Source: Psychrobacter submarinus (GTDB lineage: Bacteria > Pseudomonadota > Gammaproteobacteria > Pseudomonadales > Moraxellaceae). Taken from it: a DNA stretch of 64,000 nucleotides. The stretch is taken from NCBI RefSeq assembly GCF_904846685.1, contig NZ_CAJHBQ010000001.1, positions 434,001 to 498,000 of the forward strand, given 5' to 3'. Position 1 is the first letter of the stretch; every line of letters starts with the position of its first letter. The position numbers were made by a program, and so were the translations under genes. The notes under the pieces were generated by a model, which saw only the letters and a program-made list of their open reading frames with translations, did no database searches and was not told where the DNA came from. This document shows positions 8,748 through 16,763 of this stretch, one piece after another.

Positions 8748-8770
8748 AAAAAAAAGCCTGTAAGGCTCTT
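8748..8770 (-). terminator. Terminator of tRNA-Pro
   Basis: On the minus strand, AAGAGCC-ttaca-GGCTTTT forms a short stem followed by a run of T. It begins 9 bp past the 3' end of tRNA-Pro and separates it from the tRNA-Arg/His unit. Confidence 0.7.
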
Positions 8771-8778
8771 AAAATAGA

Positions 8779-8855
<77 letters not shown>

Positions 8856-8956
8856 AAATTCTCTATTGTCTCGCTAGCGCAAACGATTAAATAATTATTA
8901 GCTATCAGATGAACTGCGCTTTTAATTACGTCGTGTTCCTCGCTATCGAGGTGCAC

Positions 8957-8985
8957 ATATTAAGGGGTAAACACGATACTGTCAA
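8957..8985 (-). promoter_or_regulatory. Strong sigma-70 promoter for tRNA-Pro
   Basis: On the minus strand a consensus -35 TTGACA (8980-8985) is followed by exactly 17 bp and TAATAT (8957-8962). The transcript would begin near 8950, right at a CCTCG-ctat-CGAGG hairpin (8938-8951), giving a leader of about 95 bases before the mature tRNA. Confidence 0.8.
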
Positions 8986-9050
8986 CACCTATTTTTAAAT
9001 AATTTTATTTGGCACCACTTTAGAGACAAAATCAGGATCTCTTAAGCGTT

Positions 9051-10628
9051 TTATCCAAACCGCTCATTACTATCTTCACCGCTCGATACAGGCTCTAGTA
9101 TCTGACCCGTCAAGACATTAAATGGCATGAGCCAAAGCGCTCCCTCTGTAGGCTTAGTACTACAAGTGCTGTTTTGAGCGCGATTTGCCGTACTGTTATC
9201 TGCGTTAGTAGTAGGGCCAAAACGTGCGTCCCGCTGACGATGGAGCGCGATCGGCCGCGAGCGGCCATCAGTTACAGGATAGACCAGCCAGACTTGCTCG
9301 GCTTGATAGGCCTGCGCGTAACTACTGAGCTGATAAGCATCACTTGCGCTGATGTCACCCGCTTTAGCTAACAGCTTCCATTTGATATCTATAACATGAC
9401 TACAATAACGAGTAGCGCCCCTTTCATTACTACGGCTAGCGCCGCCCTGCTCTGATGCCTGCCGATAAATCAATAAATCAGGACGCATAGACAGCTGCGC
9501 TTGTCCTAAATGATCTTTGAGCCAGACGTGCTGAGCTTGATAAAGAGGCAGATAATGATCTTGGCTTTGAGCGAAATAGTTAGCGATCCTTAGGCTCGCC
9601 CACTGCTCGAAGGCTAGGTTCATGTTGAGTAATAGACACAGGCGTATTGGTGCTGAATGACCAAGGTCTGACTGTTGATCACCCCTTTGATGACTGCTGA
9701 TAATATTACCCGTAGGCATCGTTGCCGCTTGAGTCTTAAGTAGCCAATAAGCAAAAGCTAGCAGCTGCTGAGATGCTTGACGTTGCTGCCTACCAACGGG
9801 TTGCTGGCTAAGCTGCTGCTTGGCACTGATATATAGTGAGTCGAGCTGCTGATACTCGTGCGGTCTAAGAGCCATGATACTGCGCCACGCTAGCCAGTAT
9901 TTGGGCAGTAGCGGAGCTGTCAAGAGGGGCTCAACAAGCTGCAAGGCGCTTTTGATCAGCCGATTACTGAGCATTTGCGTGCTGAGCGTACTGACTTCGC
10001 TGACAAACTTATGCGGCTGATGGCTATTGTCTCGTAGCTGCTCTTTGATACGCAGTTTGCCTTGCAAAGACGCTTGGTTCTCAACCGTCGTTTGATAGTG
10101 CTGACTTGGCTGATGACGGCTGAGTAGCTGCAAAAACTGCTCTAGTAGCCACTGCGATATAGGAACACCTGCTACCGGTAGCGGCGTCAAATTGGCGCTA
10201 GCTTGACCGAAGTTTTTGAGCGCTGGTAGCTGATCATCGTTGGCATTAATTAAAGTACTTAGCATCTGCTCAACCCACTGGCGAGTTTGTACTATGCTAT
10301 CAAGATGCGCGTGCTCAAAATTTGCGTGCTCAAAATGCGAATCACTCTCTAAGGGCGAAGTTTTGGACTTCTCGCTAACGGTATGAGCAAGCGTTTTTGG
10401 TAGTATCTCCAAAGTAATATGACTGGGCAGCAGGATAACGCCTATATAATGACCGACTCTGAGCTGCCATTGACCACGCTGACGCTTAATACTAAATACT
10501 GGCAGCTCTTGCGCCATCAGCCAGTTAAAGTCGCTAGCATGAGTAAAATCATGCACAGTTAAGCGTTGATGCTCGTGCACGCTCATCACGACTAGAGCGG
10601 CGCCATCTGTGTTTGTTTTAAATACCAT
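9051..10628 (-). CDS. mcrC: McrC-like nuclease subunit of an McrBC restriction system
   Basis: Partner of the McrB GTPase in modification-dependent DNA restriction. The N-terminal part (about 40-80) matches the McrC start (VGHYIGVILLPSHITLEILPK). The middle has LQGKLRIKEQLR and STLSTQMLSNRLIKSAL. The C-terminal PD-(D/E)xK nuclease core is visible as LLNMNLAFEQW (333-343), RPDLLIY (382-388) and IDIKWK (413-418), followed by DAYQLSSYAQAY. This gives the D...D-x-K catalytic pattern. At 525 residues it is longer than Escherichia coli McrC (about 350), with low-complexity insertions around 90-110 and 390-410. It starts 33 bp after mcrB, in one operon. Start confidence is moderate, since the upstream site is weak and Met15 is an alternative. 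Confidence 0.88.
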   Translation of the reverse strand: MVFKTNTDGAALVVMSVHEHQRLTVHDFTHASDFNWLMAQELPVFSIKRQRGQWQLRVGHYIGVILLPSHITLEILPKTLAHTVSEKSKTSPLESDSHFEHANFEHAHLDSIVQTRQWVEQMLSTLINANDDQLPALKNFGQASANLTPLPVAGVPISQWLLEQFLQLLSRHQPSQHYQTTVENQASLQGKLRIKEQLRDNSHQPHKFVSEVSTLSTQMLSNRLIKSALQLVEPLLTAPLLPKYWLAWRSIMALRPHEYQQLDSLYISAKQQLSQQPVGRQQRQASQQLLAFAYWLLKTQAATMPTGNIISSHQRGDQQSDLGHSAPIRLCLLLNMNLAFEQWASLRIANYFAQSQDHYLPLYQAQHVWLKDHLGQAQLSMRPDLLIYRQASEQGGASRSNERGATRYCSHVIDIKWKLLAKAGDISASDAYQLSSYAQAYQAEQVWLVYPVTDGRSRPIALHRQRDARFGPTTNADNSTANRAQNSTCSTKPTEGALWLMPFNVLTGQILEPVSSGEDSNERFG

Positions 10629-10661
10629 CGTTTATTCTTTAAATAGGATTGCCATGTAGCT

Positions 10662-12089
10662 TCAATATAAGCGTTGATACGCTGCCGCTTGAACAAACTT
10701 ACCCTTACCAGCTAGCAAGTCAGCATTGATAACATAACCGCTATGGCCCATATTGGATGAGGCAAAAATACCGTTAGACGCCAAAACATGTGAATGAGCA
10801 GCTCTATCATTATAAGCCTTTGCATCCTGAGCCACTGCGTGCTGAGTACTCATCTGCGCATCTTGAATAAACTGCGCGGCCAAAGGCTGCCCCTCATCAC
10901 AAAATAAAAACTGTAGCATCTTTAGCTGTCCGCCAGTAGCTTGGGCTAATTGCGGAATGATCTGCTCTACTAGCGCCGCTTGCAGCTGCGCTAGCGTATT
11001 AACGGTGAATAAAAACGCATGACCTAACTGCGCTTCTTGCCCAAGCGTCTGCGTGATTCGGCTGTTGATTCCAGCCAATAACCGCCCTAAATCAACCGCC
11101 TCCCTATCGACGCAAATCGTCGCGAGCAGTTCAGGCTGCGGCGGACAATCAATAAAGCGAAAACGTCGGCGTAGTGCCATATCGAGCGGAGCTAACGAAT
11201 GGTCTTGGGTATTCATTGTGGCATAGATATCGACATTGGCCGGAACGCTAAAGGAGCGCCCAGAATACGCAAGCGTCACAGACATGGCATTAGGCGTGCC
11301 CACACGTTTGTCCGGCTCAATCAAACTTAACAGCTCGCCGAACACGCGAGCAACATTGGCGCGATTGATTTCATCAATCAGCATAGCGTAACGCTGCTCA
11401 GGATCATGAGCTGCGCGCTGACACAGCTGTAAGAACGCGCCGTCTTGTACCTCGTAGCTGACTTGTCCTGAGCGGTGAGCACCGAGCACCGGACGAATGC
11501 CTTCAACAAACTCCTCATAACCATAAGCCTGATGAAAGCTCACCATACTAAAACGCTCGTTACGTATGGGTTGAGCGCTGCTAGTTTGCTTAGCTTGACG
11601 ATACTCCGTTAGCTGCTGCTGTAAGCCCTCAAGTAATGTCACACTATCGGCCAACAAATACCAAGCGCCGCTCTTATCTTTATCAAAATAAGCTTGGCTG
11701 GCGCGCTTATCACAGCTGACCGTTTGTGAACCGATTGGACTATGCGTCTGCAGTACCGACCAAACCGTATTATTAAGGTTTTTGAGGCGCTCATTTTGCG
11801 CCGCTTTGGTAACAAAAAACTCATGCGCCACGATTTCTGGTACTTTCACTAAGTCTTTTTGCTGCGTTTTTTTGTCTAATAAAATTAGGCAGACCACTTC
11901 GCGCCAGCTCAATTCACTGACCAGCTGCGTTAGCCACATCTGGTGGTCAATGGTAGGCAAACAGTCGCTGTACTGCTTGGCGATTTGTAGCAGTCGATAC
12001 GTTTTGCCCGTACCAGCAACGCCGCTATAGATGACGTTGACGGGGTTTTGGTTAGCAGATAAAGTTTCGGTGGGGCTCATAGATCTCAT
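10662..12089 (-). CDS. mcrB: McrB-like AAA+ GTPase, no N-terminal recognition domain
   Basis: AAA+ motor of an McrBC-type system. Walker A GVAGTGKT is at residues 23-30, the McrB signature SFHQAYGYEEFVEGIRP at 184-200, Walker B with LIDEINRAN at 237-245, and the sensor/arginine stretch TMNTQDHSLAPLDMALRRRF at 291-310. Two things differ from E. coli McrB. Walker A is almost at the N-terminus, so the usual DNA-binding domain of about 160 residues is missing. And about 150 residues separate Walker A from the SFH..Y signature, which I read as an inserted domain (roughly 40-170, perhaps a winged helix). Recognition may lie in the insert or in McrC. The ATG at 12087-12089 and one nine bases later are both possible starts. 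Confidence 0.88.
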   Translation of the reverse strand: MRSMSPTETLSANQNPVNVIYSGVAGTGKTYRLLQIAKQYSDCLPTIDHQMWLTQLVSELSWREVVCLILLDKKTQQKDLVKVPEIVAHEFFVTKAAQNERLKNLNNTVWSVLQTHSPIGSQTVSCDKRASQAYFDKDKSGAWYLLADSVTLLEGLQQQLTEYRQAKQTSSAQPIRNERFSMVSFHQAYGYEEFVEGIRPVLGAHRSGQVSYEVQDGAFLQLCQRAAHDPEQRYAMLIDEINRANVARVFGELLSLIEPDKRVGTPNAMSVTLAYSGRSFSVPANVDIYATMNTQDHSLAPLDMALRRRFRFIDCPPQPELLATICVDREAVDLGRLLAGINSRITQTLGQEAQLGHAFLFTVNTLAQLQAALVEQIIPQLAQATGGQLKMLQFLFCDEGQPLAAQFIQDAQMSTQHAVAQDAKAYNDRAAHSHVLASNGIFASSNMGHSGYVINADLLAGKGKFVQAAAYQRLY

Positions 12090-12230
12090 AACGTCACTGT
12101 ATATTACTGTATTTTGAGGGCGTGTTAGTTTATGCTAATAAACAAAACGATAAGTCGCTCAATGCTATCATATGCCGCTTATCTCTCATTGCAATATGAC
12201 TTTTAAATGGTGTCACCCTAGGAATATTAT

Positions 12231-13010
12231 ATGTCAGGATTATTCAATAACTTACCCCGTAAATTAACCAAAAAAGTCACCGAAAAGGTTCCCAGTCAGT
12301 TGCCTGAAAAGGTCGCCGAAGCTATCAATACGGTCACGGACAAAGAAGAGCAAACCAACGCAGCCAGTACCTTAAAGCCTGTGAATAATCAATTCTCCAA
12401 GCTATTATCAGTCACTAAATATCTGCCTAGTGGCGCGCGCTCTACGATTTTATCCAAAGCCTTTGGTAAAGTGGTGCCTTATGTTGGAACGACTGGCGTT
12501 TATTACGAAACTGTTGAGCCCAACCAAGTCATCGTCAGCTTAAAAAACGACAAAGGCGTGCAGAACCATATCGGCTCTATCCATGCGGTCGCCGTGACGT
12601 TACTGGCTGAAACGGCCACAGGATTTATTTTGGGTCTTAACTTGCCAACAGATCGGATGCTACTGATAAAATCCTACTCGGTCAATTTTTATCGCCCGCT
12701 CAAAAAAGGCCAAGTCGCGGCAGTCGCGACTTTATCTGACGAGCAGCGCTTAGAGATTCTAAATACGCCAAAAGGTGAGATGGTCATCCCTTGCGTCATC
12801 AATGATCGAGAATCTGAAAGCACCCGCGACCCTATCACCGTTGAGATGACTTGGGCTTGGATACCCAAATCTGAGCTAGAAGCGCGTCGTCAAGGCCGCG
12901 AATCATCCGCGCAAGAGTCAGAAACCAATAACACTGATAACACTAATAACTCCGACAATACTGATAACGCTGAGCAAAACTCTATAGATAAAGAACAGAC
13001 GGATACTTAG
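12231..13010 (+). CDS. DUF4442-type hotdog-fold protein
   Basis: Residues about 55-215 resemble DUF4442 proteins, thioesterase-like hotdog folds: YVGTTGVYYE, then VIVSLKND.GVQNHIGSIHAVAVTLLAETATG, and LIKSYSVNFYRPLKKG. The first 50 residues are amphipathic (LPRKLTKKVTEKVP...LPEKVAEAINTV), and the C-terminal 35 are Asn/Asp/Thr-rich. No signal peptide is seen. The ATG at 12231 has TAGGAAT upstream. A role in acyl-CoA turnover is a family-based guess. It is transcribed away from mcrB, with 141 bp between the two starts. Confidence 0.75.
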   Translation: MSGLFNNLPRKLTKKVTEKVPSQLPEKVAEAINTVTDKEEQTNAASTLKPVNNQFSKLLSVTKYLPSGARSTILSKAFGKVVPYVGTTGVYYETVEPNQVIVSLKNDKGVQNHIGSIHAVAVTLLAETATGFILGLNLPTDRMLLIKSYSVNFYRPLKKGQVAAVATLSDEQRLEILNTPKGEMVIPCVINDRESESTRDPITVEMTWAWIPKSELEARRQGRESSAQESETNNTDNTNNSDNTDNAEQNSIDKEQTDT

Positions 13011-13141
13011 CTCAAAAGCTAGCATTAGAGTTGTTGGTCAATACATTGATGAGCAATCACAATAATCATTGATAACGTTAGCTAGCAATGCCTAAAACTA
13101 AGAATATCTAAAACTAAACCTGCAATAATAAGGATAAAATA

Positions 13142-13627
13142 ATGATGACTTATCATAAATCACTTGCCGCAAAACTTGGCAAAACCTTACCTACCGCAGC
13201 ACTAGCTCTAGGCTTAGCTTTTAGTGCGCAGGCGGCTACTACAACTAACCCGACCTTAACCCAATCCAAACCGATATTTTTGGGCGGCGGCGGTGAGTAT
13301 CCGTTCTCAAGTGCTGTTCGCGTCGGTAACACGTTGTATATGTCAGGACAAATCGGTTTTAAAGACGGTAAGTTGGTCGAAGGCGGCGTCAAAGCAGAAG
13401 CTAAACAAGCGCTAGATAATATCAATGGCACGCTACTGCAGTACGGCTATCAAAAGTCGGATTTGATCAAATGTATGGTCATGCTCACGGACATGGGCGA
13501 CTTTAATGACTTTAATGACGTTTACAAAACCGAGCTGGCTAAGCCTTATCCAGTACGCTCTGCTTTTGGCGTAGCAGACTTAGCGGCTGGAGCAAGTGTT
13601 GAGATCGAATGTATGGCTGCTAAATAA
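13142..13627 (+). CDS. RidA-family protein with a signal peptide
   Basis: The core (about 40-160) is a RidA/YjgF fold: LYMSGQIGF, A.QALDNINGTL...G, DLIKCMVMLTDM.DF..FNDVY, PVRSAFGVADLA.GASVEIECMAA. The arginine of PVRSAFGV and the glutamate of EIECMAA, which in RidA hydrolyse enamine/imine intermediates, are present. Unusually, a signal peptide precedes the domain (hydrophobic TAALALGLAFSAQA, cleavage near residue 31), which predicts a periplasmic protein. Cytoplasmic RidA has no such leader. The ATG pair at 13142 follows an AAGGATAA site. gspE converges on it 29 bp downstream. Confidence 0.88.
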   Translation: MMTYHKSLAAKLGKTLPTAALALGLAFSAQAATTTNPTLTQSKPIFLGGGGEYPFSSAVRVGNTLYMSGQIGFKDGKLVEGGVKAEAKQALDNINGTLLQYGYQKSDLIKCMVMLTDMGDFNDFNDVYKTELAKPYPVRSAFGVADLAAGASVEIECMAAK

Positions 13628-13656
13628 TATAACGCAGTTTCATGCTTGATTTAAGT

Positions 13657-15171
13657 TTAAGCGTCCTCTAGCAGGGCGCTTTCTTTGGTCACCCGCAGTA
13701 CCTCCTCCAAAGTGGTGCGTCCCGCGATGACTTTATGCAAGCCATCAGCGCGAATCGATGGCGTCTGCGCGCGCGCGTAGCTTTCAAGCTCAAACTCGGC
13801 GCTATTACTATGAATCATCCGCCGCAAGGTCTCGTCGATAGGCACAACCTCATAAATAGCGGTACGCCCTTTAAAGCCGGATTGATTGCACTTATCACAG
13901 CCGACAGGTTTTGGCAGCTTAATCTGGCTTTGATTGTCGATAGCGATCTCGCTAAACAGCCTAGCCTCCTCGGTATCAGCAACTTGCCAACGATGACAGT
14001 GACTACATAGCGTACGCACCAAGCGCTGCGCCACCACGCCGATCAGTGAGGATGATAATAAAAACGGCTCCACGCCCATATCTTGCAGACGTGTCACTGC
14101 GCCAATGGCCGTATTAGTATGCAAAGTCGATAGCACTAAGTGACCCGTCAAAGAAGCTTGCACCGCAATCTCAGCAGTCTCAAGATCTCGAATCTCCCCT
14201 ACCATTACCACATCTGGATCTTGACGCAGCATCGCGCGCAGGCTTTTGGCAAAGGTCATATCGACCTTATTATTGACCTGCGTCTGCCCGATACCATCGA
14301 GCTGAAACTCAATCGGATCCTCAGCGGTCAAGATATTGCGCGTCTGATCGTTAAGATCAGTCAACGCGGCATAAAGGGTGGTGGTTTTACCTGAGCCTGT
14401 CGGGCCAGTCACTAAGATAATACCGTGCGGCCGATGAATTAAATGCTTAAGCTGATGGTAGTCGTTATCAGCGAGCCCTAAGTAAGTCATGTTAAGACGC
14501 CCCGCTTGCTTATCGAGCAGACGCATCACCACCCGCTCGCCAAAGCTTGAGGGCAGCGTCGATACCCTGACATCCACCTCGCGCCCTGCCAGTCTCAAAC
14601 TAATACGCCCATCCTGCGGTACGCGCTTTTCAGCGATATCAAGCTTGGCCATGACTTTAATACGCGAGACTAATAAGGGCGCCAGTTGCCGCTTGGGGGT
14701 GATAATCTCCTTGAGCTCACCATCAACGCGAAAACGCACCACTAAGCGCTTCTCAAAAGTCTCGATATGGATATCTGAAGCATTCAAGCGGATTGCTTCA
14801 GATAACAGCGCATTGATGAGCCGAATAATAGGCGCATCATCTTGGCTGTCCATCAAGTCTTCAGTCTCAGGCACACTATCCGCCAAACTATCGAGATCGG
14901 GGTGATCCTCAAGGCCGGCGGCAATGTGCTGCGACTCACCAGTATTGCCTGCATAAGCGGCGTTCATGCGTTTTTCGAACTCATCAGCACTAACGCTGCT
15001 ATACTCAGGCGCCGCGCGTAGCCCTTGCTGCTGCAAAAACCGCACTGCTTCATTGATAGCCGATAACGGCGTCGCTTTAGTCAGCAACAGCGTCGGCGGC
15101 ATATCAGAATCGATGGCAGGTATCGCCAATAACTGATGGCGCTTAGCAAAGCTGTACGGCAGTGGCATCAT
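13657..15171 (-). CDS. gspE: Type II secretion ATPase GspE
   Basis: Cytoplasmic hexameric ATPase that powers the pseudopilus. An N-terminal GspE segment (about 1-100) is followed by DDAPIIRLINALLSEAIRLNASDIHIE, Walker A GPTGSGKT (256-263), the Asp box (LTAEDPIE), Walker B (DPDVVMVGEIRD) and the His box (STLHTN). The C-terminal CxxC pairs (C389/C392 and C425/C428) would bind zinc. At 504 residues it is standard. The tandem ATG at 15171/15168 follows AGGTC at good spacing. It is encoded 8 kb from gspF, with none of the other gsp genes beside it. Related type IV pilus ATPases (PilB) share this layout, but the short N-terminus and the gspF/gspG genes nearby favour GspE. Confidence 0.9.
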   Translation of the reverse strand: MMPLPYSFAKRHQLLAIPAIDSDMPPTLLLTKATPLSAINEAVRFLQQQGLRAAPEYSSVSADEFEKRMNAAYAGNTGESQHIAAGLEDHPDLDSLADSVPETEDLMDSQDDAPIIRLINALLSEAIRLNASDIHIETFEKRLVVRFRVDGELKEIITPKRQLAPLLVSRIKVMAKLDIAEKRVPQDGRISLRLAGREVDVRVSTLPSSFGERVVMRLLDKQAGRLNMTYLGLADNDYHQLKHLIHRPHGIILVTGPTGSGKTTTLYAALTDLNDQTRNILTAEDPIEFQLDGIGQTQVNNKVDMTFAKSLRAMLRQDPDVVMVGEIRDLETAEIAVQASLTGHLVLSTLHTNTAIGAVTRLQDMGVEPFLLSSSLIGVVAQRLVRTLCSHCHRWQVADTEEARLFSEIAIDNQSQIKLPKPVGCDKCNQSGFKGRTAIYEVVPIDETLRRMIHSNSAEFELESYARAQTPSIRADGLHKVIAGRTTLEEVLRVTKESALLEDA

Positions 15172-15328
15172 AATGTTGACCTAATAACGAGAGAGTCTAA
15201 AAACGGGATAATAAATTAGCTTAAGCATAGCTGATACATCAAAAAAAGCTTACGCGTCATGCATGTCAACCGTTATTTTATAGCGCTAAAGATAGCGTCG
15301 AAAGTTTTTTAGTAAGCTTCTATGATTT

Positions 15329-15337
15329 TGTTATAAT
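15329..15337 (+). promoter_or_regulatory. Extended -10 promoter element before thiG
   Basis: TGTTATAAT is an extended -10 (TG-n-TATAAT) in the 350-bp spacer between gspE and thiG. The -35 position (ttagta, 15309-15314) is poor, as expected for extended -10 promoters. It lies about 185 bp upstream of thiG. I found no TPP riboswitch signature. The rest of the spacer (15172-15521) shows nothing else. Confidence 0.5.
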
Positions 15338-15521
15338 AACACTTTTGCTACTTTTGAGCGCTTAGATAATAGCTAGACTGTACTACTGATTCACTATGTT
15401 ATGTTGATAATGTTTAGCTTATTTGGCTCAATACAATACTGAAATAGCTCTTTTTTGATCGTTGTTTCAGCATCTGTATCCTTCACACCATCCTCATGAA
15501 TAAGCTATCAGGACTTATGAT

Positions 15522-16355
15522 ATGTCACAAGCGATAACGACAGCTAACGACCACAGCGCTGCAACTGTAGACCAGCTAGATACTTTCACCGTAGGTAGCC
15601 GGACATTTTCATCGAGGCTGCTGGTCGGTACGGGCAAATATAAAGATCTAACCCAAACAGGTGAAGCAATTACTGCCTCTGAGGCTGAGATTGTCACTGT
15701 CGCTATTCGCCGCACCAATATCGGCCAAAATAGCGATGAGCCTAATCTACTAGAAGTCATCTCGCCAGATAAATATACCATACTACCCAATACTGCTGGT
15801 TGTTTCGATGCCGATAGCGCGGTACGCACTTGTAAATTGGCCCGTGAGCTATTAGGCGGTCACAACCTTGTCAAGCTTGAAGTACTCGGTGATGAAAAAA
15901 GCCTCTACCCTAATGTCACTGAGACTCTAAAGGCGGCTAAAGTGCTCATCGATGATGGGTTTGAGGTCATGGTCTACACCTCAGATGATCCTATCGTCGC
16001 TCAGGAATTAGAGAGTATGGGCTGCGTTGCTATTATGCCTTTAGGAAGCCTTATCGGCTCAGGTCTTGGCCTGCTAAACCGCCACACTCTGAGCTTAATT
16101 ATTGAAAATGCCAACGTGCCAGTCTTAGTTGATGCAGGCGTAGGTACTGCCTCCGATGCCGCTATAGCGATGGAGCTTGGCTGTGATGGGGTGCTGATGA
16201 ACTCAGCGATTGCTCATGCACAAAACCCAGTCTTGATGGCTGAGGCTATGAAGCAAGCGGTTCGTGCTGGCCGCGCCGCCTTCTTAGCAGGGCGTATGCC
16301 AATGCGCAAAGTGGCGACTGCCAGCTCGCCACAAACTGGTTATTTCTTTCAGTAG
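15522..16355 (+). CDS. thiG: Thiazole synthase ThiG
   Basis: Makes the thiazole phosphate ring of thiamin from deoxyxylulose 5-phosphate, dehydroglycine/iminoglycine and the ThiS thiocarboxylate. A TIM barrel with family landmarks: [44 protein letters not shown] (active-site lysine), [17 protein letters not shown] and [32 protein letters not shown] (phosphate site). At 277 residues it is slightly longer than usual because of an N-terminal tail. The ATG at 15522 is used. It stands alone: its partner thiS is at 41624, and no other thi gene is adjacent. dxs, which supplies its substrate, is 3 kb downstream on the other strand. Confidence 0.96.
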   Translation: MSQAITTANDHSAATVDQLDTFTVGSRTFSSRLLVGTGKYKDLTQTGEAITASEAEIVTVAIRRTNIGQNSDEPNLLEVISPDKYTILPNTAGCFDADSAVRTCKLARELLGGHNLVKLEVLGDEKSLYPNVTETLKAAKVLIDDGFEVMVYTSDDPIVAQELESMGCVAIMPLGSLIGSGLGLLNRHTLSLIIENANVPVLVDAGVGTASDAAIAMELGCDGVLMNSAIAHAQNPVLMAEAMKQAVRAGRAAFLAGRMPMRKVATASSPQTGYFFQ

Positions 16356-16404
16356 TCATTAGAATCAGCTGAGCTTTGCTTTATATTATTTTTAGTGAAT
16401 ATTA

Positions 16405-16707
16405 GGGCGTGTTGAACATTCGAACATGGCACTGACAGAGACTATTTTTTAGGCGATTTGCAGATAAAAATGGTAAGTTTAGTCGTTCTAAGCGTCTATT
16501 TTTATCAATAAAGCGGCAAAAAATAGTCCTGTCCCTGTTGCTGTCGTGAGGGCTGATGCTAAAATCACCCTAGTCGTTGCGACTGTTTAAATAAAATCAG
16601 CTAGCCAATGCAATAAGCATTACCTGCAATTTTAACGACGACTAGAACACAGCTTTGATAAACTAGTAGCGATCAGCAGTGCGCATTTGTGAATGTTCAA
16701 CACGCCC
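16405..16707. mobile_element. 303-bp MITE-like element, copy 2
   Basis: Same length, terminal inverted repeats and TA flanks as the copy at 3850-4152, in the same orientation, with only about seven base differences by eye. It fills most of the spacer between thiG and the wax ester synthase gene (16356-16763). Its right end adds a spurious in-frame GTG extension (from 16689) to the downstream gene, which should not be taken as its start. It may also carry an outward promoter, which cannot be judged from sequence. Confidence 0.88.
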
Positions 16708-16763
16708 TAATTGAATTAGTTATATTCTCTCTCTATTGCCCTACTGCCATAAAAGGATTTAGC

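Noticed and set aside
12117..12130. gagggcgtgtta resembling the end of the 303-bp element
   Set aside because: Only about ten bases match and the sequence beyond differs completely, so it is likely chance.
15172..15521. TPP riboswitch before thiG and FMN riboswitch before ribA
   Set aside because: The conserved core sequences of these riboswitches were not found in either spacer.
16689..16763. In-frame N-terminal extension of the wax ester synthase from a GTG
   Set aside because: The extra codons come from the end of the 303-bp element and do not fit the protein family; the ATG at 16764 has its own ribosome site.
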